Assembly: GCA_023395595.1 (NCBI GenBank)
Contig: JAEWYO010000012.1
Location: 1-63,672, forward strand
DNA: 63,672 nt
DNA from: Bacillota bacterium
GTDB lineage: Bacteria > Bacillota > Clostridia > Christensenellales > CAG-138
Reading direction: 5' to 3'
The notes beneath the pieces are model-generated. The model searched no databases and was not told where the DNA came from. It saw nothing but the letters and a program-made list of their open reading frames with translations. The translations under genes were made by a program, and so were the position numbers. Shown here one piece after another: positions 24,418-32,859 of the stretch. The stretch's first letter is position 1. The number at the start of each line of letters is the position of its first letter.

Positions 24418-24423
24418 ATTATA
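24418..24423 (-). promoter_or_regulatory. Extended -10 element of the hydrogenase operon
   Basis: On the minus strand TGG-TATAAT forms an extended -10. The -35 position, 17 bases upstream, reads TTTCCT, a poor match. A poor -35 next to a palindrome suggests an activator-dependent promoter. Confidence 0.55.
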
Positions 24424-24446
24424 CCATAGCAATATTATTTAGGAAA

Positions 24447-24466
24447 GCTGAAAATCGATTTTCAGC
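24447..24466. promoter_or_regulatory. 20-bp perfect palindrome at the hydrogenase promoter
   Basis: GCTGAAAATCGATTTTCAGC is a perfect inverted repeat, further flanked by TTTAGG and CCTAAA. Its centre lies about 45 bases upstream of the predicted transcription start, next to the weak -35. No known consensus (Rex, Fnr) fits. Confidence 0.55.
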
Positions 24467-24513
24467 CCTAAATCCGTCATATTTTATCGATTATCGCGTA
24501 TTTATTCGCGCCT

Positions 24514-24542
24514 TTGACAGACAATGTTTGCGCGCCTATAAT
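24514..24542 (+). promoter_or_regulatory. Consensus promoter of galE
   Basis: TTGACA, a 17-base spacer and TATAAT match the vegetative consensus perfectly. The predicted leader to the galE start is about 147 bases. Confidence 0.85.
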
Positions 24543-24695
24543 AGAGATGCGTGAATGGCGAAAAATCATCCCTTGTTTTTGTTTGGATTGTTTTTTCTCA
24601 ATTCCCGTTGATTCATCGGTAAATCCAATCGAATGAAAGCCTACACTTGTGAACACCGTCACAGGTCAAATACCAAAAAGGAGACCCAAGTTTTT

Positions 24696-25709
24696 ATGCG
24701 AATTCTCGTGACCGGCGGCGCCGGATACATCGGCAGCCACACCGTGCTGGAACTCCTGGATGCAGGATATGACGTGCTGATTGCCGATAATTTCGTCAAC
24801 AGCAAGCCCGCGGCGCTCAAGCGCCTGCGCACGCTGGCAAGCCGCCCGTTTGACTTTGAAGAGGTCGATCTGACAGATGCCATCGCGACGGATGCGCTCT
24901 TCTCGCGCTATGCCATCGACGCGGTGATCCATTTTGCGGGACTCAAAGCTGTTGGCGAGAGCGTGCAAAAGCCGCTGGAATACTACCGCAACAACCTCAC
25001 CTCCACGCTGAACCTCTTGCTCTCTATGAAACAGCATGGCGTGGAGCGCTTTGTCTTCTCCAGCAGCGCAACGGTCTATGGCGACCCGGTCAGCGTGCCG
25101 ATTCGCGAGGACTTCGCCCTCTCCGTCACCAACCCATACGGGCGCACCAAGCTGATGATCGAGGACATGCTGCGCGATGTCTCATTTGCAGAGCCCAACC
25201 TTCGCATCTGCCTGCTGCGCTATTTCAACCCGGTCGGCGCGCACGTCTCCGGCCAGATCGGCGAAGACCCGAACGGAATCCCGAACAACTTGATGCCCTA
25301 CATCGCGCAGGTTGCGGTGGGCAAGCTGCCCGCGCTGCGCGTCTTCGGCAGCGACTATAAAACCCACGACGGCACGGGTGTACGTGACTATATCCATGTG
25401 GTTGACCTTGCCAAAGGACACGTTGCCGCGCTCAAAAAGCTCGAGAGCACCAGCGGGGTACTCACCTATAATCTCGGCACAGGCGTCGGCTATTCCGTGC
25501 TGGATGTGCTGCATGCGTTTGAGAAGGCCTGCGGCAAGACGCTGGCGTATGAGCTGGTCGGCCGCCGCGCGGGCGATGTCGCCGCCTGCTATGCAGATCC
25601 CGAGAAGGCAGCAAGTGAGCTCGGTTGGCGCGCGGAATACGGCATCGAGCGTATGTGCGCGGATGCCTGGCGCTGGCAGTCCCAGAACCCGAACGGCTTT
25701 TCGGACTGA
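24696..25709 (+). CDS. galE: UDP-glucose 4-epimerase
   Basis: A 337-residue SDR enzyme that interconverts UDP-glucose and UDP-galactose. The NAD-binding GGAGYIGSH is at residues 7-15, the catalytic YxxxK is Y148-GRT-K152, and the preceding SSSATVYG holds the catalytic Ser. The start is the ATG at 24696 after AAAAAGGAG. The sugar nucleotidyltransferase gene 150 bp downstream suggests a role in supplying activated sugars for surface polysaccharide. Confidence 0.94.
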   Translation: MRILVTGGAGYIGSHTVLELLDAGYDVLIADNFVNSKPAALKRLRTLASRPFDFEEVDLTDAIATDALFSRYAIDAVIHFAGLKAVGESVQKPLEYYRNNLTSTLNLLLSMKQHGVERFVFSSSATVYGDPVSVPIREDFALSVTNPYGRTKLMIEDMLRDVSFAEPNLRICLLRYFNPVGAHVSGQIGEDPNGIPNNLMPYIAQVAVGKLPALRVFGSDYKTHDGTGVRDYIHVVDLAKGHVAALKKLESTSGVLTYNLGTGVGYSVLDVLHAFEKACGKTLAYELVGRRAGDVAACYADPEKAASELGWRAEYGIERMCADAWRWQSQNPNGFSD

Positions 25710-25859
25710 CTGAGCGGCGGATGATACGGTTGAATGGTGAATTTGACCTGTTCGTTTGTCTTTTTCCGTCGTCTTTTGTAAAACGTGTTTGGAAAATCCA
25801 TTCTTTGGATTAAAATGGCATAGGAAAAACGATACGACTATTTTAAAGGAGATTTTGAT

Positions 25860-26786
25860 ATGCAGAAACCGGCTCTCGTCGTCATGGCAGCAGGAATGGG
25901 CAGCCGCTATGGTGGGCTCAAGCAGATCGATCCCGTTGGCCGCCACGGCGAAATCATCATGGATTATTCGCTTTACGACGCGCTGGAGGCAGGCTTTGAG
26001 AAGGTTGTCTTCATCATCAACCGTAAGATCGAAAAGGACTTTTACGAAGTCATCGGCAAGCGCGCCGAGAAACACATGGAGGTGCGCTATGTCTTCCAGC
26101 AGCCGGATGCGATGCTGCCCGCCGGATTCTCCGTACCGGAAGACCGCGTGAAGCCCTGGGGTACCGCGCACGCGCTGCTCTGCTGCAAAAACGATGTCAA
26201 CGAGCCCTTTGCCGCAATCAACGCGGATGATTATTATGGTAAACGCGCATTCTCCGTGCTGTATGATTATCTCAAAAACGCCAAAGATGGCGACAAGGCG
26301 GATTTTTCGATGGTAGGCTACCTCGCGAAAAACACGCTGACTGAGCACGGCTCTGTTGCGCGCGGTGTTTGCGAAGTGGACAGCAACGGCGAGCTGGTGA
26401 ACATCGTGGAACGGCTCAAAATTTTCAAAACGCCGGAAGGTCCCGCCTACACGGAGGACGACGGCAACACCTTGATCCATTTCCCGGAAGACAACCTTGT
26501 CTCCATGAACTTCTTCGGTTTCACCCCCGCCCTCTTCCCCGCACTGGAAGCGCGCTTTCCGGAATTCCTCACCGAGGCGCTGGAAAAGAACCCGCTCAAG
26601 GGCGAATTCCTGATCCCGCAGGAAGTCGGTCGCATGCTGCAGGCGGACCGCGCAAGCGTGCGCGTGCTCAGTTCACCGGATCGCTGGTATGGCGTGACCT
26701 ACCGCGAGGACAAGCCGGAAGTCATGCAGGCGCTGAGCGATCTCACAGACGCGGGCGCATATCCGGACAAGAAGCTGCTGGACTAA
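25860..26786 (+). CDS. Sugar-phosphate nucleotidyltransferase family protein
   Basis: A 308-residue protein with the nucleotidyltransferase opening VVMAAGMGSRYGGLKQIDPVG (phosphate-binding loop) and a metal-binding INADDYYG. It resembles uncharacterised NTP_transferase proteins that sit next to galE or aminoglycoside-phosphotransferase-like kinases. It probably makes an NDP-sugar; the exact sugar is not evident. The ribosome site is AAAGGAG. It ends in a clear terminator. Confidence 0.85.
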   Translation: MQKPALVVMAAGMGSRYGGLKQIDPVGRHGEIIMDYSLYDALEAGFEKVVFIINRKIEKDFYEVIGKRAEKHMEVRYVFQQPDAMLPAGFSVPEDRVKPWGTAHALLCCKNDVNEPFAAINADDYYGKRAFSVLYDYLKNAKDGDKADFSMVGYLAKNTLTEHGSVARGVCEVDSNGELVNIVERLKIFKTPEGPAYTEDDGNTLIHFPEDNLVSMNFFGFTPALFPALEARFPEFLTEALEKNPLKGEFLIPQEVGRMLQADRASVRVLSSPDRWYGVTYREDKPEVMQALSDLTDAGAYPDKKLLD

Positions 26787-26792
26787 AAAAAC

Positions 26793-26828
26793 AAAGGATG
26801 TGGCGTTTGAAACCCACATCCTTTATTC
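26793..26828 (+). terminator. Intrinsic terminator after the nucleotidyltransferase gene
   Basis: AAAGGATGTGG and CCACATCCTTT enclose a 10-base loop, followed by ATTCTTTCT. It starts 7 bases after the stop codon. Confidence 0.85.
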
Positions 26829-26891
26829 TTTCTCCCGAATCCGCGCCTCCCGAGCACAGATTCTTTTTCGTCCATGAAACCAAGGTGTTGC

Positions 26892-27047
26892 TTAGCCCGC
26901 GTTGCTTGCGGACGCGACGTTGCCGCCGGAAGCCACGTTACCAAACGAAGCAATTGCATTGCCGCTGGACGCAACTTTCGGGCCGCATGCCGTGAAGAAG
27001 AAAACGCTCATCACGACCATAGCCAACAGGATCATACTCTTTTTCAT
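26892..27047 (-). CDS. Very small lipoprotein with a repetitive Gly-Asn tail
   Basis: A 51-residue precursor with a signal sequence and lipobox FTAC. The mature peptide is about 30 residues and reads like a decayed short repeat (SSGNAIASFGN, VASGGN, VASASN). The start is the ATG at 27047, 9 bases after GGAGG; an ATG two codons earlier is possible. A perfect 8-bp inverted repeat upstream looks like an operator. The function is unknown. Confidence 0.6.
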   Translation of the reverse strand: MKKSMILLAMVVMSVFFFTACGPKVASSGNAIASFGNVASGGNVASASNAG

Positions 27048-27088
27048 GTTCATAAACCTCCGAATGTCTTGTTTTTCTCTCGCACTAA

Positions 27089-27111
27089 GTGTACTATATG
27101 TGTTAGTACAC
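27089..27111 (-). promoter_or_regulatory. Inverted repeat upstream of the tiny lipoprotein gene
   Basis: GTGTACTA and TAGTACAC are separated by 7 bases, 42-64 bases before the start codon. TATAGT on the minus strand overlaps it as a possible -10. This is the form of a repressor operator. Confidence 0.5.
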
Positions 27112-27218
27112 ATGCATGATAATCCAAATCATCGTGCTTGTCAAACAAAAACGCCCGTTTTCGAGCAAGGTTCACAAAAGATACACACTTTTTCGGGGAA
27201 AAAGCAAGGAAGACAGAA

Positions 27219-28844
27219 ATGCCAAATGAACCAAAAATTGCAATGAGAAAAGAAGTTTTTACCGAAACTCGGCCTCCGGCGGAGAGCGGCACCCCCGCCA
27301 CTCCTCCTCTTACCCTACAGCAAAAGTTTCTCCGCACCGCCGCGCTGCTCACCACGACCTATCTTTGCGCGATGTTTCTCGTGCATCCGCTGGTGTTCAG
27401 CAATTACTATTTCAATATAACGGAGACCAAGCAGGCGTTCTTCCTGATCGCAAGCGGGGTCTATTTGATCCTTCTGCTGTTTGCGCGGATTATGCTGCCG
27501 CCGGATTTCAGCGTCACCCGAGAGAAGCGTTCGCTACACCCGTCCGCCATCGCGCTGTTTGCGTTTTTCGCCGTCAGCCTCGTCGGCACGCTCATCAGCC
27601 GCTATCCCGGCGAGGCATTCTACGGCGAAAACAATCGCTATCAGGGACTTCTGACGTTGTTTTGCTATGCATTTCTCGTCTTTGCGCTCTCGCGGCGGCG
27701 CATCGACCTCGGCTGGCCGGAACGGATGTTTTTGCTAGGCGCATGCATTGTGAGTCTCCTTGGCGTGTTGCATCACTATGGTATCGACCCGCTGGGGTTC
27801 ACGGCAAACCTCCGGGACAGCGACCGTGGGCGGTTTCTTTCTACCATCGGCAATGCAGACTTCTATGCGGGGTATCTCGTGCTGGCGTTCTGTGTCACGC
27901 TCGGTTTCTTCCTCCGTGCAAAAGCAGCATGGTCGCGAATCATCTCCGCACTGGTGCTCACGCTCGTTTCGTTTGGCACGCTGGTTGCAGGCAGCGACAG
28001 CGCGGCGCTTGGCCTGCTTGCCGCGGTTGCGTTCGCGCCGCTGCTGCTCTTCTCAGATGCCGCCGCTCTGCGTCGCCTGCCGCTGGGCTGGGGAATCTTC
28101 TTCCTTTGCGCGTTTGTGTTCGGACTGCTTGCCTCTATCTGGCAGTCCGCAACCTATCTTTCCTCGTTCTTTGCCGTGCTACGCCGTCCTGCCGTCTCGC
28201 TGACATTCGCCGCGGTTTCGTTCGCGCTCTGGTTTGTGCTCTCGCGGGTTTCGCCGGAACGTCTCAGCCGCACAAAACGGCCTTATGCAAGCACGCTGGC
28301 CTGCGCACTGCTAGCAGGTGCAATCGCGCTGGTGCTGCTCAACACGCTGCTGCGGGAGTTGCCGCTGGGTGCGCTGGAGCGGTATGTGCACTTCTCCGAA
28401 AGCTGGGGCACCGACCGGGGCAAAATTTGGACGTTTGTACTCCGCGTCTATACGCGGCTGCCGTTTGCGCAGCAGCTCTTTGGTGCCTCCTCCGGCGCGC
28501 TGTTTCACGCGGACGCCGCAAACCCGATCTTCGCGGACGCAGGGTTGGATACCGCACACAATGAATATCTGCAATATCTCCTTACCAACGGTGCGCTGGG
28601 GCTCGCATGCTACCTTACGGCGCTTGTGTTCGCCGTCCGAACCGGCCTGCGCAGGAGCAAGAAGGAGCCGGTTTATCGCGGGCTGACGCTCGCTGTGGCA
28701 GCATACGCCGTGCAAGCGGCGGTGAACATTGCCCAACCCATGACCACACCGCTATTCTTTGTATTCCTCGGTATACTCATTTCAAGGCAGCCGGAGGGGT
28801 CGCCCGTTTCCGATTCGACGACATCGGGTCCACGCGAAGAATAA
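27219..28844 (+). CDS. O-antigen ligase/polymerase (Wzy_C) family membrane protein
   Basis: A 541-residue protein with about 12 membrane helices and, in the second half, a hydrophilic outer loop with ERYVHFSESWGTDRGKIW and DTAHNEYLQYLLTNGALG. The conserved H-N-x-Y/W motif is that of Wzy_C ligases and polymerases. It probably joins or polymerises polysaccharide on the outer face of the membrane, perhaps using sugars made via GalE and the nearby nucleotidyltransferase. The ATG at 27219 follows AAGGAAG; an upstream in-frame ATG at 27138 overlaps a likely promoter area. Confidence 0.85.
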   Translation: MPNEPKIAMRKEVFTETRPPAESGTPATPPLTLQQKFLRTAALLTTTYLCAMFLVHPLVFSNYYFNITETKQAFFLIASGVYLILLLFARIMLPPDFSVTREKRSLHPSAIALFAFFAVSLVGTLISRYPGEAFYGENNRYQGLLTLFCYAFLVFALSRRRIDLGWPERMFLLGACIVSLLGVLHHYGIDPLGFTANLRDSDRGRFLSTIGNADFYAGYLVLAFCVTLGFFLRAKAAWSRIISALVLTLVSFGTLVAGSDSAALGLLAAVAFAPLLLFSDAAALRRLPLGWGIFFLCAFVFGLLASIWQSATYLSSFFAVLRRPAVSLTFAAVSFALWFVLSRVSPERLSRTKRPYASTLACALLAGAIALVLLNTLLRELPLGALERYVHFSESWGTDRGKIWTFVLRVYTRLPFAQQLFGASSGALFHADAANPIFADAGLDTAHNEYLQYLLTNGALGLACYLTALVFAVRTGLRRSKKEPVYRGLTLAVAAYAVQAAVNIAQPMTTPLFFVFLGILISRQPEGSPVSDSTTSGPREE

Positions 28845-28973
28845 ACAGCGCTATTACTTGCGCGAAGAATATTATTACGCGCACAACAGCAAAACATTGT
28901 GGTGAATGTCACAGCACAATGTGTTACAATAGTCGCTGCCTATCTCAAATTCCAACAAAACGGAGGAAAAAGC

Positions 28974-29462
28974 ATGACCAACTACGAAGAATCAATGCAC
29001 ACCCTGCAGGAAAAGTTCGGCAATCAAGACGCGCTGATTTCACTTTCGACCATTGCACTTACCGGCAACGCAGACGGCAAGCCCATGCCCGCCGCCCGTC
29101 TGGTGAGCGTTTATTATGAGGACGGCTGTTTCTATACCGTCACCTACGCAACCACGGCAAAAGTGCAGCAGATCACGCAAAATCCAGAGGTTGCCATCTG
29201 CTATATCGTAGAGAACTTCACGGCAAACGGTATCGCCGAAAACCTCGGCTGGGTTTGCGACAAGAAAAACAAAGCGCTCATGGACAAGATTCGCCCGATC
29301 TTTGCCGGCTGGTATGACGACGCGAACAACGATAGTGACCCGAACACCGTCCTCGTGCGAATCCGGCTGACGAAGGGCTTGTGGAACGATGCGCACAAAG
29401 GCATACGGGAAGAGCTTGATTTTGTGAACAAGACAGCGGAAACGTTCCACGACCGCGCTTGA
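28974..29462 (+). CDS. Pyridoxamine 5'-phosphate oxidase family (FMN-binding split barrel) protein
   Basis: A 162-residue protein with the split-barrel pattern (ALTGNADGKPMPAARLVSVYYEDGCFYTVTYATTAKVQQITQNPEVAICYI). These proteins bind FMN or F420-like cofactors and reduce small molecules; the substrate is unknown. The ribosome site is CGGAGG and a terminator follows at 29503. The longer frame from 28899 lacks a ribosome site. Confidence 0.82.
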   Translation: MTNYEESMHTLQEKFGNQDALISLSTIALTGNADGKPMPAARLVSVYYEDGCFYTVTYATTAKVQQITQNPEVAICYIVENFTANGIAENLGWVCDKKNKALMDKIRPIFAGWYDDANNDSDPNTVLVRIRLTKGLWNDAHKGIREELDFVNKTAETFHDRA

Positions 29463-29502
29463 TCCGAAGACTATATCTCTACCAAGATTCTTATCAACAT
29501 AA

Positions 29503-29542
29503 AAAACATCGCTTCGCCAATCAAATGCGGAGCGATGTTTTT
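29503..29542. terminator. Intrinsic terminator, possibly bidirectional
   Basis: AAAACATCGCTTCGC pairs with GCGGAGCGATGTTTTT around a 9-base loop. It sits between convergent genes and has T-tracts on both strands. Confidence 0.85.
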
Positions 29543-29584
29543 GTGTTTTGGTTCTGCAAAGAGGCGGTATCCTCTCCTGAAAAC

Positions 29585-30100
29585 TTATACTTCGTATGCC
29601 GCGAGAACCTCACCGACATAGAGCACATGCGGGTCGCCATCTGGCAGAGCCTGATTGTCCCCGTAATACTTCACGCGGAAATCCGGGTCAAACGTGTCAA
29701 GATCGAGCAGCTGCTTTTGCACGATCCGGCATTCCATCACGATGCCGCAGCCTGCGACCGCCTCCGCGCCGCCTGCGCGGGGTGCAAGGCGGATGAGCTC
29801 CCCTTCCTTCTCTTTATTCACATCACGCCCGGAGCGCACGCCACAGAAGGCAATCTCTTTGCCCATCTCTTTGGCGCGCGGAAAGCTGACGGTGAAGACC
29901 TCCGCCTGCTCCATGAGCGAATGGGTGTAACGGCTCTTTCGCACCATCACAGTGACGACGGGGCGCGCCCAAACCACGCCAAACTGCGCCCAGCCGATGG
30001 TCATCGGGTTCCAAATCGGGCCGCCCGCGGTCAAGAATGCGCCGCGCGGAAGCTGTTCTGTCGCCTGCGGCAATAACGCAGAAAACGCCTTGACATCCAT
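29585..30100 (-). CDS. Flavin reductase family protein
   Basis: A 171-residue FMN-binding protein of the flavin reductase-like split-barrel family: GGPIWNPMTIGWAQFGVVWARPVVTVMVRKSRYTHSLM is the usual flavin-binding region. It probably transfers electrons from NAD(P)H to flavin or an unknown acceptor. The ATG at 30100 follows TCAGGAGGGG. A small gene ends just upstream (30124). Confidence 0.85.
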   Translation of the reverse strand: MDVKAFSALLPQATEQLPRGAFLTAGGPIWNPMTIGWAQFGVVWARPVVTVMVRKSRYTHSLMEQAEVFTVSFPRAKEMGKEIAFCGVRSGRDVNKEKEGELIRLAPRAGGAEAVAGCGIVMECRIVQKQLLDLDTFDPDFRVKYYGDNQALPDGDPHVLYVGEVLAAYEV

Positions 30101-30123
30101 GTGTGTCCCCTCCTGATGCAATC

Positions 30124-30426
30124 TCAATCATCGCCGAAAATATAATCGATCTTCTTTTCCTTCTTTTTCTCGGGAAATATCTCGAGTTCAAAGCGGTCAA
30201 ACGAAACACTCTCGATAAAATCCGCCTGCGTGAACCACGTGCGGTTAAAGCGCGCAAGCTCTTCGACGTGCTTCTTTAGCAGTACCGGGCAGGCGAGATC
30301 CAGCGGCTTCGCAAGATCCGCAATCAATCGTCCCCAGCCCTCTGCATCCAAAGGCCGCGCGGGATATTCCCGCACGGCCTCTTGAGTGATCTTATGGTGT
30401 TTGAGTACTTTTGCCCAAATTCTCAC
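30124..30426 (-). CDS. Small conserved-looking protein of unknown function
   Basis: A 100-residue basic cytosolic protein beginning RIWAKVLKHHKITQEAVREY and ending in a Lys-rich EKKKEKKIDYIFGDD. I do not recognise its family by name. I place the start at the GTG at 30426, three bases after the stop of the large zinc-ribbon gene, so it is probably co-transcribed and reinitiated. Start certainty is modest. Confidence 0.55.
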   Translation of the reverse strand: MRIWAKVLKHHKITQEAVREYPARPLDAEGWGRLIADLAKPLDLACPVLLKKHVEELARFNRTWFTQADFIESVSFDRFELEIFPEKKKEKKIDYIFGDD

Positions 30427-30428
30427 GT

Positions 30429-32627
30429 TTACTTGTTCCAGACGAACCAACCCCAGAGGACAGGAGTTGTGCCGTCGGTGTAGAAGCCCTTGAGCGTACC
30501 CGCGATCTGCTTCTTCTCCTTGATGTCGGAGGAGTTGATCGTGGATTTCGCACTGCGGTTGTAAACGATCACCTCAACACCTTCCGAAATCTGGAGGCGG
30601 AAGATGGTGTACGGATCGCTGGAGATGATCTCCGTGATCCGGCCGGTGACGACAAAGTCTCCGCTCGTGGTTGCGCCCGACTTGATCTTGTCCATATTCT
30701 TGGCCATATCAGCGGATGCCTTCTTAAACGCGCTGGACGAACCCGACGGCGGACGCTCCACAACAGCGGTTGCTGTTCCGTCATAATAGCCTTGGAGTTT
30801 GCCGACAAGGCTCACATCGAAGCCGCCAACCTTCGCGATTGTCGCGACGATGGTGAACGTGCCGGTTTCCGTCACGGTCGCTTCGCCAAACGTGACATCG
30901 GGAGACGTGCTGGTCGCGCTGATCGCAGCGCCCGGTGTGCAGGTACCGGTGATGGTCACGCTGCCCGTATCGGACGAAAGGGTCTTGAGTTCGTTGTTGA
31001 TCGTGAACGACATGGTCTGCATCACATACGGCTGAACCGTGATGACCTGTCTTGCGGTGACGCAGTTCTTCTTGCGCGCCTCAATCACGATCGTCTCCGA
31101 GCTGCTGGCGGCGTCAATTGCTTCCGCCGCGGCCGTTTCTTCCGAAACGGGTGCTTCAGTTGCTGCGGCTGCCTCTGTGCCTTCCGCGGTTGCTTCCGGC
31201 GAAGTGCTTGCAGCGGGCGAGGTGCTTGCGGCGGGATCCGGCGTTGCGGAGGGATCGACGCTGGGCACAGGCGAATTTGTCGGCTGCGCCGTCATCGCTG
31301 CGGTCTGCTTGGCGGTGTAGCTTGCGGTAAAGAGGCCTGTGCTATCCACATAAACCTGCTCGTCGTTGACAAAGACCGCAATCTCGCCGTCGTAGTTGTT
31401 CACCTGACCGATGATTGCAATCGGGCTGTTGTCAAACGTTGCGTTCACACTGTCGCCCACGGGCTCCGTGATGCTCATGGAGAGCGCGGGAACCGTGACT
31501 GTCACCGGCGGCACGGCGACCTGCATGGTCTGCCCGTCCGGCGAAATCGCCTGAATGTTCGGCTGGATGGTTACAGTTTCGCTGTCCACCGGCGCGTTTG
31601 GCATAAACACGTCACGCGCAATGTGGATGCGGACGCGGTCGTTGGTCGGAACCTTGACGGTGTCTTGCGTGAGCGTTGCGTCCGTAATCACGCGGATCGT
31701 GCTGCCCGTCGGGGCGGCGATGTCGATATCGTACCAAACGTCGTTGGTCGCGGGATCGGTCGATTCCGTGATGGTCGCCGTGTACATCTGGCTGTTGGGA
31801 TCGGTGGTCGCGGTCGGATCGTCCGCGTTCACGTCGTCCGTCTTGCCCTTGTTGAAGATCGTGCCGATGGAGGCAAACATCTTGCCAACATCGCCATCGA
31901 AGTTCTTCTTGGCGATATACATTCCAAACACCGCGATGAGCGCCAGCAGCAGCGCGATCAAACCCCAGAAGAGGATGGTCGTGCCCTTGCCGCGCTTTTG
32001 CGGCATATCGTCATCATATTCTTCGTCGTATTCTTCTTCGTCTTCCTCGTCATACTCGTCGAGGTCGTCGTTGGCACGGCGCGCGATTTTGCCGGGACGC
32101 TTGGCAGCCTTTGCGGGCTTGTAGTCGTCCTCGTCTTCTTCGTCGTCGTATTCATCGTCGTCGTCAAAATCATTGGCGGCATAGGTTGCGCGCGGCGGCT
32201 GCGCGGGCGCGGCCTTTGCCGCGGGGCGCGCGGAAACAGGCGCGCTTGCCGCAGGGGCTTCCCCGGCGAGGCGCTGACCGCAATAGGCGCAAAACGGCGC
32301 ATCCGAAAGAACCGGCTTGCCGCAGTGCGGGCAGGTCGGCGTATGGACGCTTGCCGCGGCACGCGGCGGAATGGTGGGGCGAAACGCGCTGGTGGGCGCG
32401 GGCGCGTCGCCGGAAGCCGAGCTGGCGGGTTTCTCGGGCGCGCCTGCATACGGGCTCTTCGGCCAAGCCGGCGGCTTGACAAAATCGCGCGAGGGTCTGC
32501 CCTCTTCGCCAGTGCTTGCCTGCTCCACGCTGTTGGCAGCCGTATCGTCATCGCGAAGCTTTGCGCCGCACTCTTTGCAGACGCTCAGGTTCTCGGCATT
32601 ATACGAGCCGCATTCTTTGCATACCAT
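30429..32627 (-). CDS. Large zinc-ribbon surface protein with an OB-like C-terminal domain
   Basis: A 732-residue protein. Two N-terminal zinc ribbons (CKECGSYNAENLSVCKECG and CPHCGKPVLSDAPFCAYCG) flank Pro/Ala-rich linkers. A strongly acidic Asp/Glu stretch precedes a membrane helix (TTILFWGLIALLLALIAVFGMYI). The outer half has Ig-like repeats, a Thr/Ala/Ser/Pro-rich spacer and a C-terminal domain (VVTGRITEIISSDPYTIFRLQI) that looks like an OB fold. The plan resembles the smaller protein at 4108. It is probably an envelope sensor or scaffold; the function is unknown. The ribosome site is GGAGG. Confidence 0.75.
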   Translation of the reverse strand: MVCKECGSYNAENLSVCKECGAKLRDDDTAANSVEQASTGEEGRPSRDFVKPPAWPKSPYAGAPEKPASSASGDAPAPTSAFRPTIPPRAAASVHTPTCPHCGKPVLSDAPFCAYCGQRLAGEAPAASAPVSARPAAKAAPAQPPRATYAANDFDDDDEYDDEEDEDDYKPAKAAKRPGKIARRANDDLDEYDEEDEEEYDEEYDDDMPQKRGKGTTILFWGLIALLLALIAVFGMYIAKKNFDGDVGKMFASIGTIFNKGKTDDVNADDPTATTDPNSQMYTATITESTDPATNDVWYDIDIAAPTGSTIRVITDATLTQDTVKVPTNDRVRIHIARDVFMPNAPVDSETVTIQPNIQAISPDGQTMQVAVPPVTVTVPALSMSITEPVGDSVNATFDNSPIAIIGQVNNYDGEIAVFVNDEQVYVDSTGLFTASYTAKQTAAMTAQPTNSPVPSVDPSATPDPAASTSPAASTSPEATAEGTEAAAATEAPVSEETAAAEAIDAASSSETIVIEARKKNCVTARQVITVQPYVMQTMSFTINNELKTLSSDTGSVTITGTCTPGAAISATSTSPDVTFGEATVTETGTFTIVATIAKVGGFDVSLVGKLQGYYDGTATAVVERPPSGSSSAFKKASADMAKNMDKIKSGATTSGDFVVTGRITEIISSDPYTIFRLQISEGVEVIVYNRSAKSTINSSDIKEKKQIAGTLKGFYTDGTTPVLWGWFVWNK

Positions 32628-32812
32628 CTATCCACTTCCTCCGTTCTGAAGCGAGAAAATTCTCAACCGTATAGTCCAACCAATATAACGCAACTATTAT
32701 ACAACCCGTATATGGACTGTGCAAAGAACATTTCGTGAACTTTTCGGTAAATTCATGCTTTTCGTCCGATCCGGGTGCGAATCCCGCGCGCACGGCATCG
32801 CGTATTTCCCCC

Positions 32813-32842
32813 TTGACAATATATCTTATATTATTTTATACT
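32813..32842 (+). promoter_or_regulatory. Promoter of the T-box/tyrosine phenol-lyase transcript
   Basis: TTGACA at 32813-32818 and TATACT at 32837-32842 are separated by 18 bases, directly before the T-box leader. Confidence 0.8.
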
Positions 32843-32859
32843 TCTGAGTAATCGGACTG

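Larger units (their letters stand above)
24359..24695. other. Divergent intergenic region between the hydrogenase operon and galE
   Basis: This 337-base region holds two back-to-back promoters, a long palindrome and a terminator-like hairpin (listed separately). It contains no credible gene. The galE leader is about 147 bases long, AT-rich and without a recognisable riboswitch. Confidence 0.8.

Noticed and set aside
30411..32738. A 775-codon plus-strand frame opposite the zinc-ribbon surface protein
   Set aside because: The peptide is a low-complexity Arg/Gly/Cys-rich mirror of the real gene, which has zinc ribbons and a TM helix in the minus frame.
32760..32800. A tRNA-like CGGGTGCGAATCCCG segment
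   Set aside because: It resembles a T-arm, but no anticodon arm, D-arm or acceptor stem can be drawn around it.
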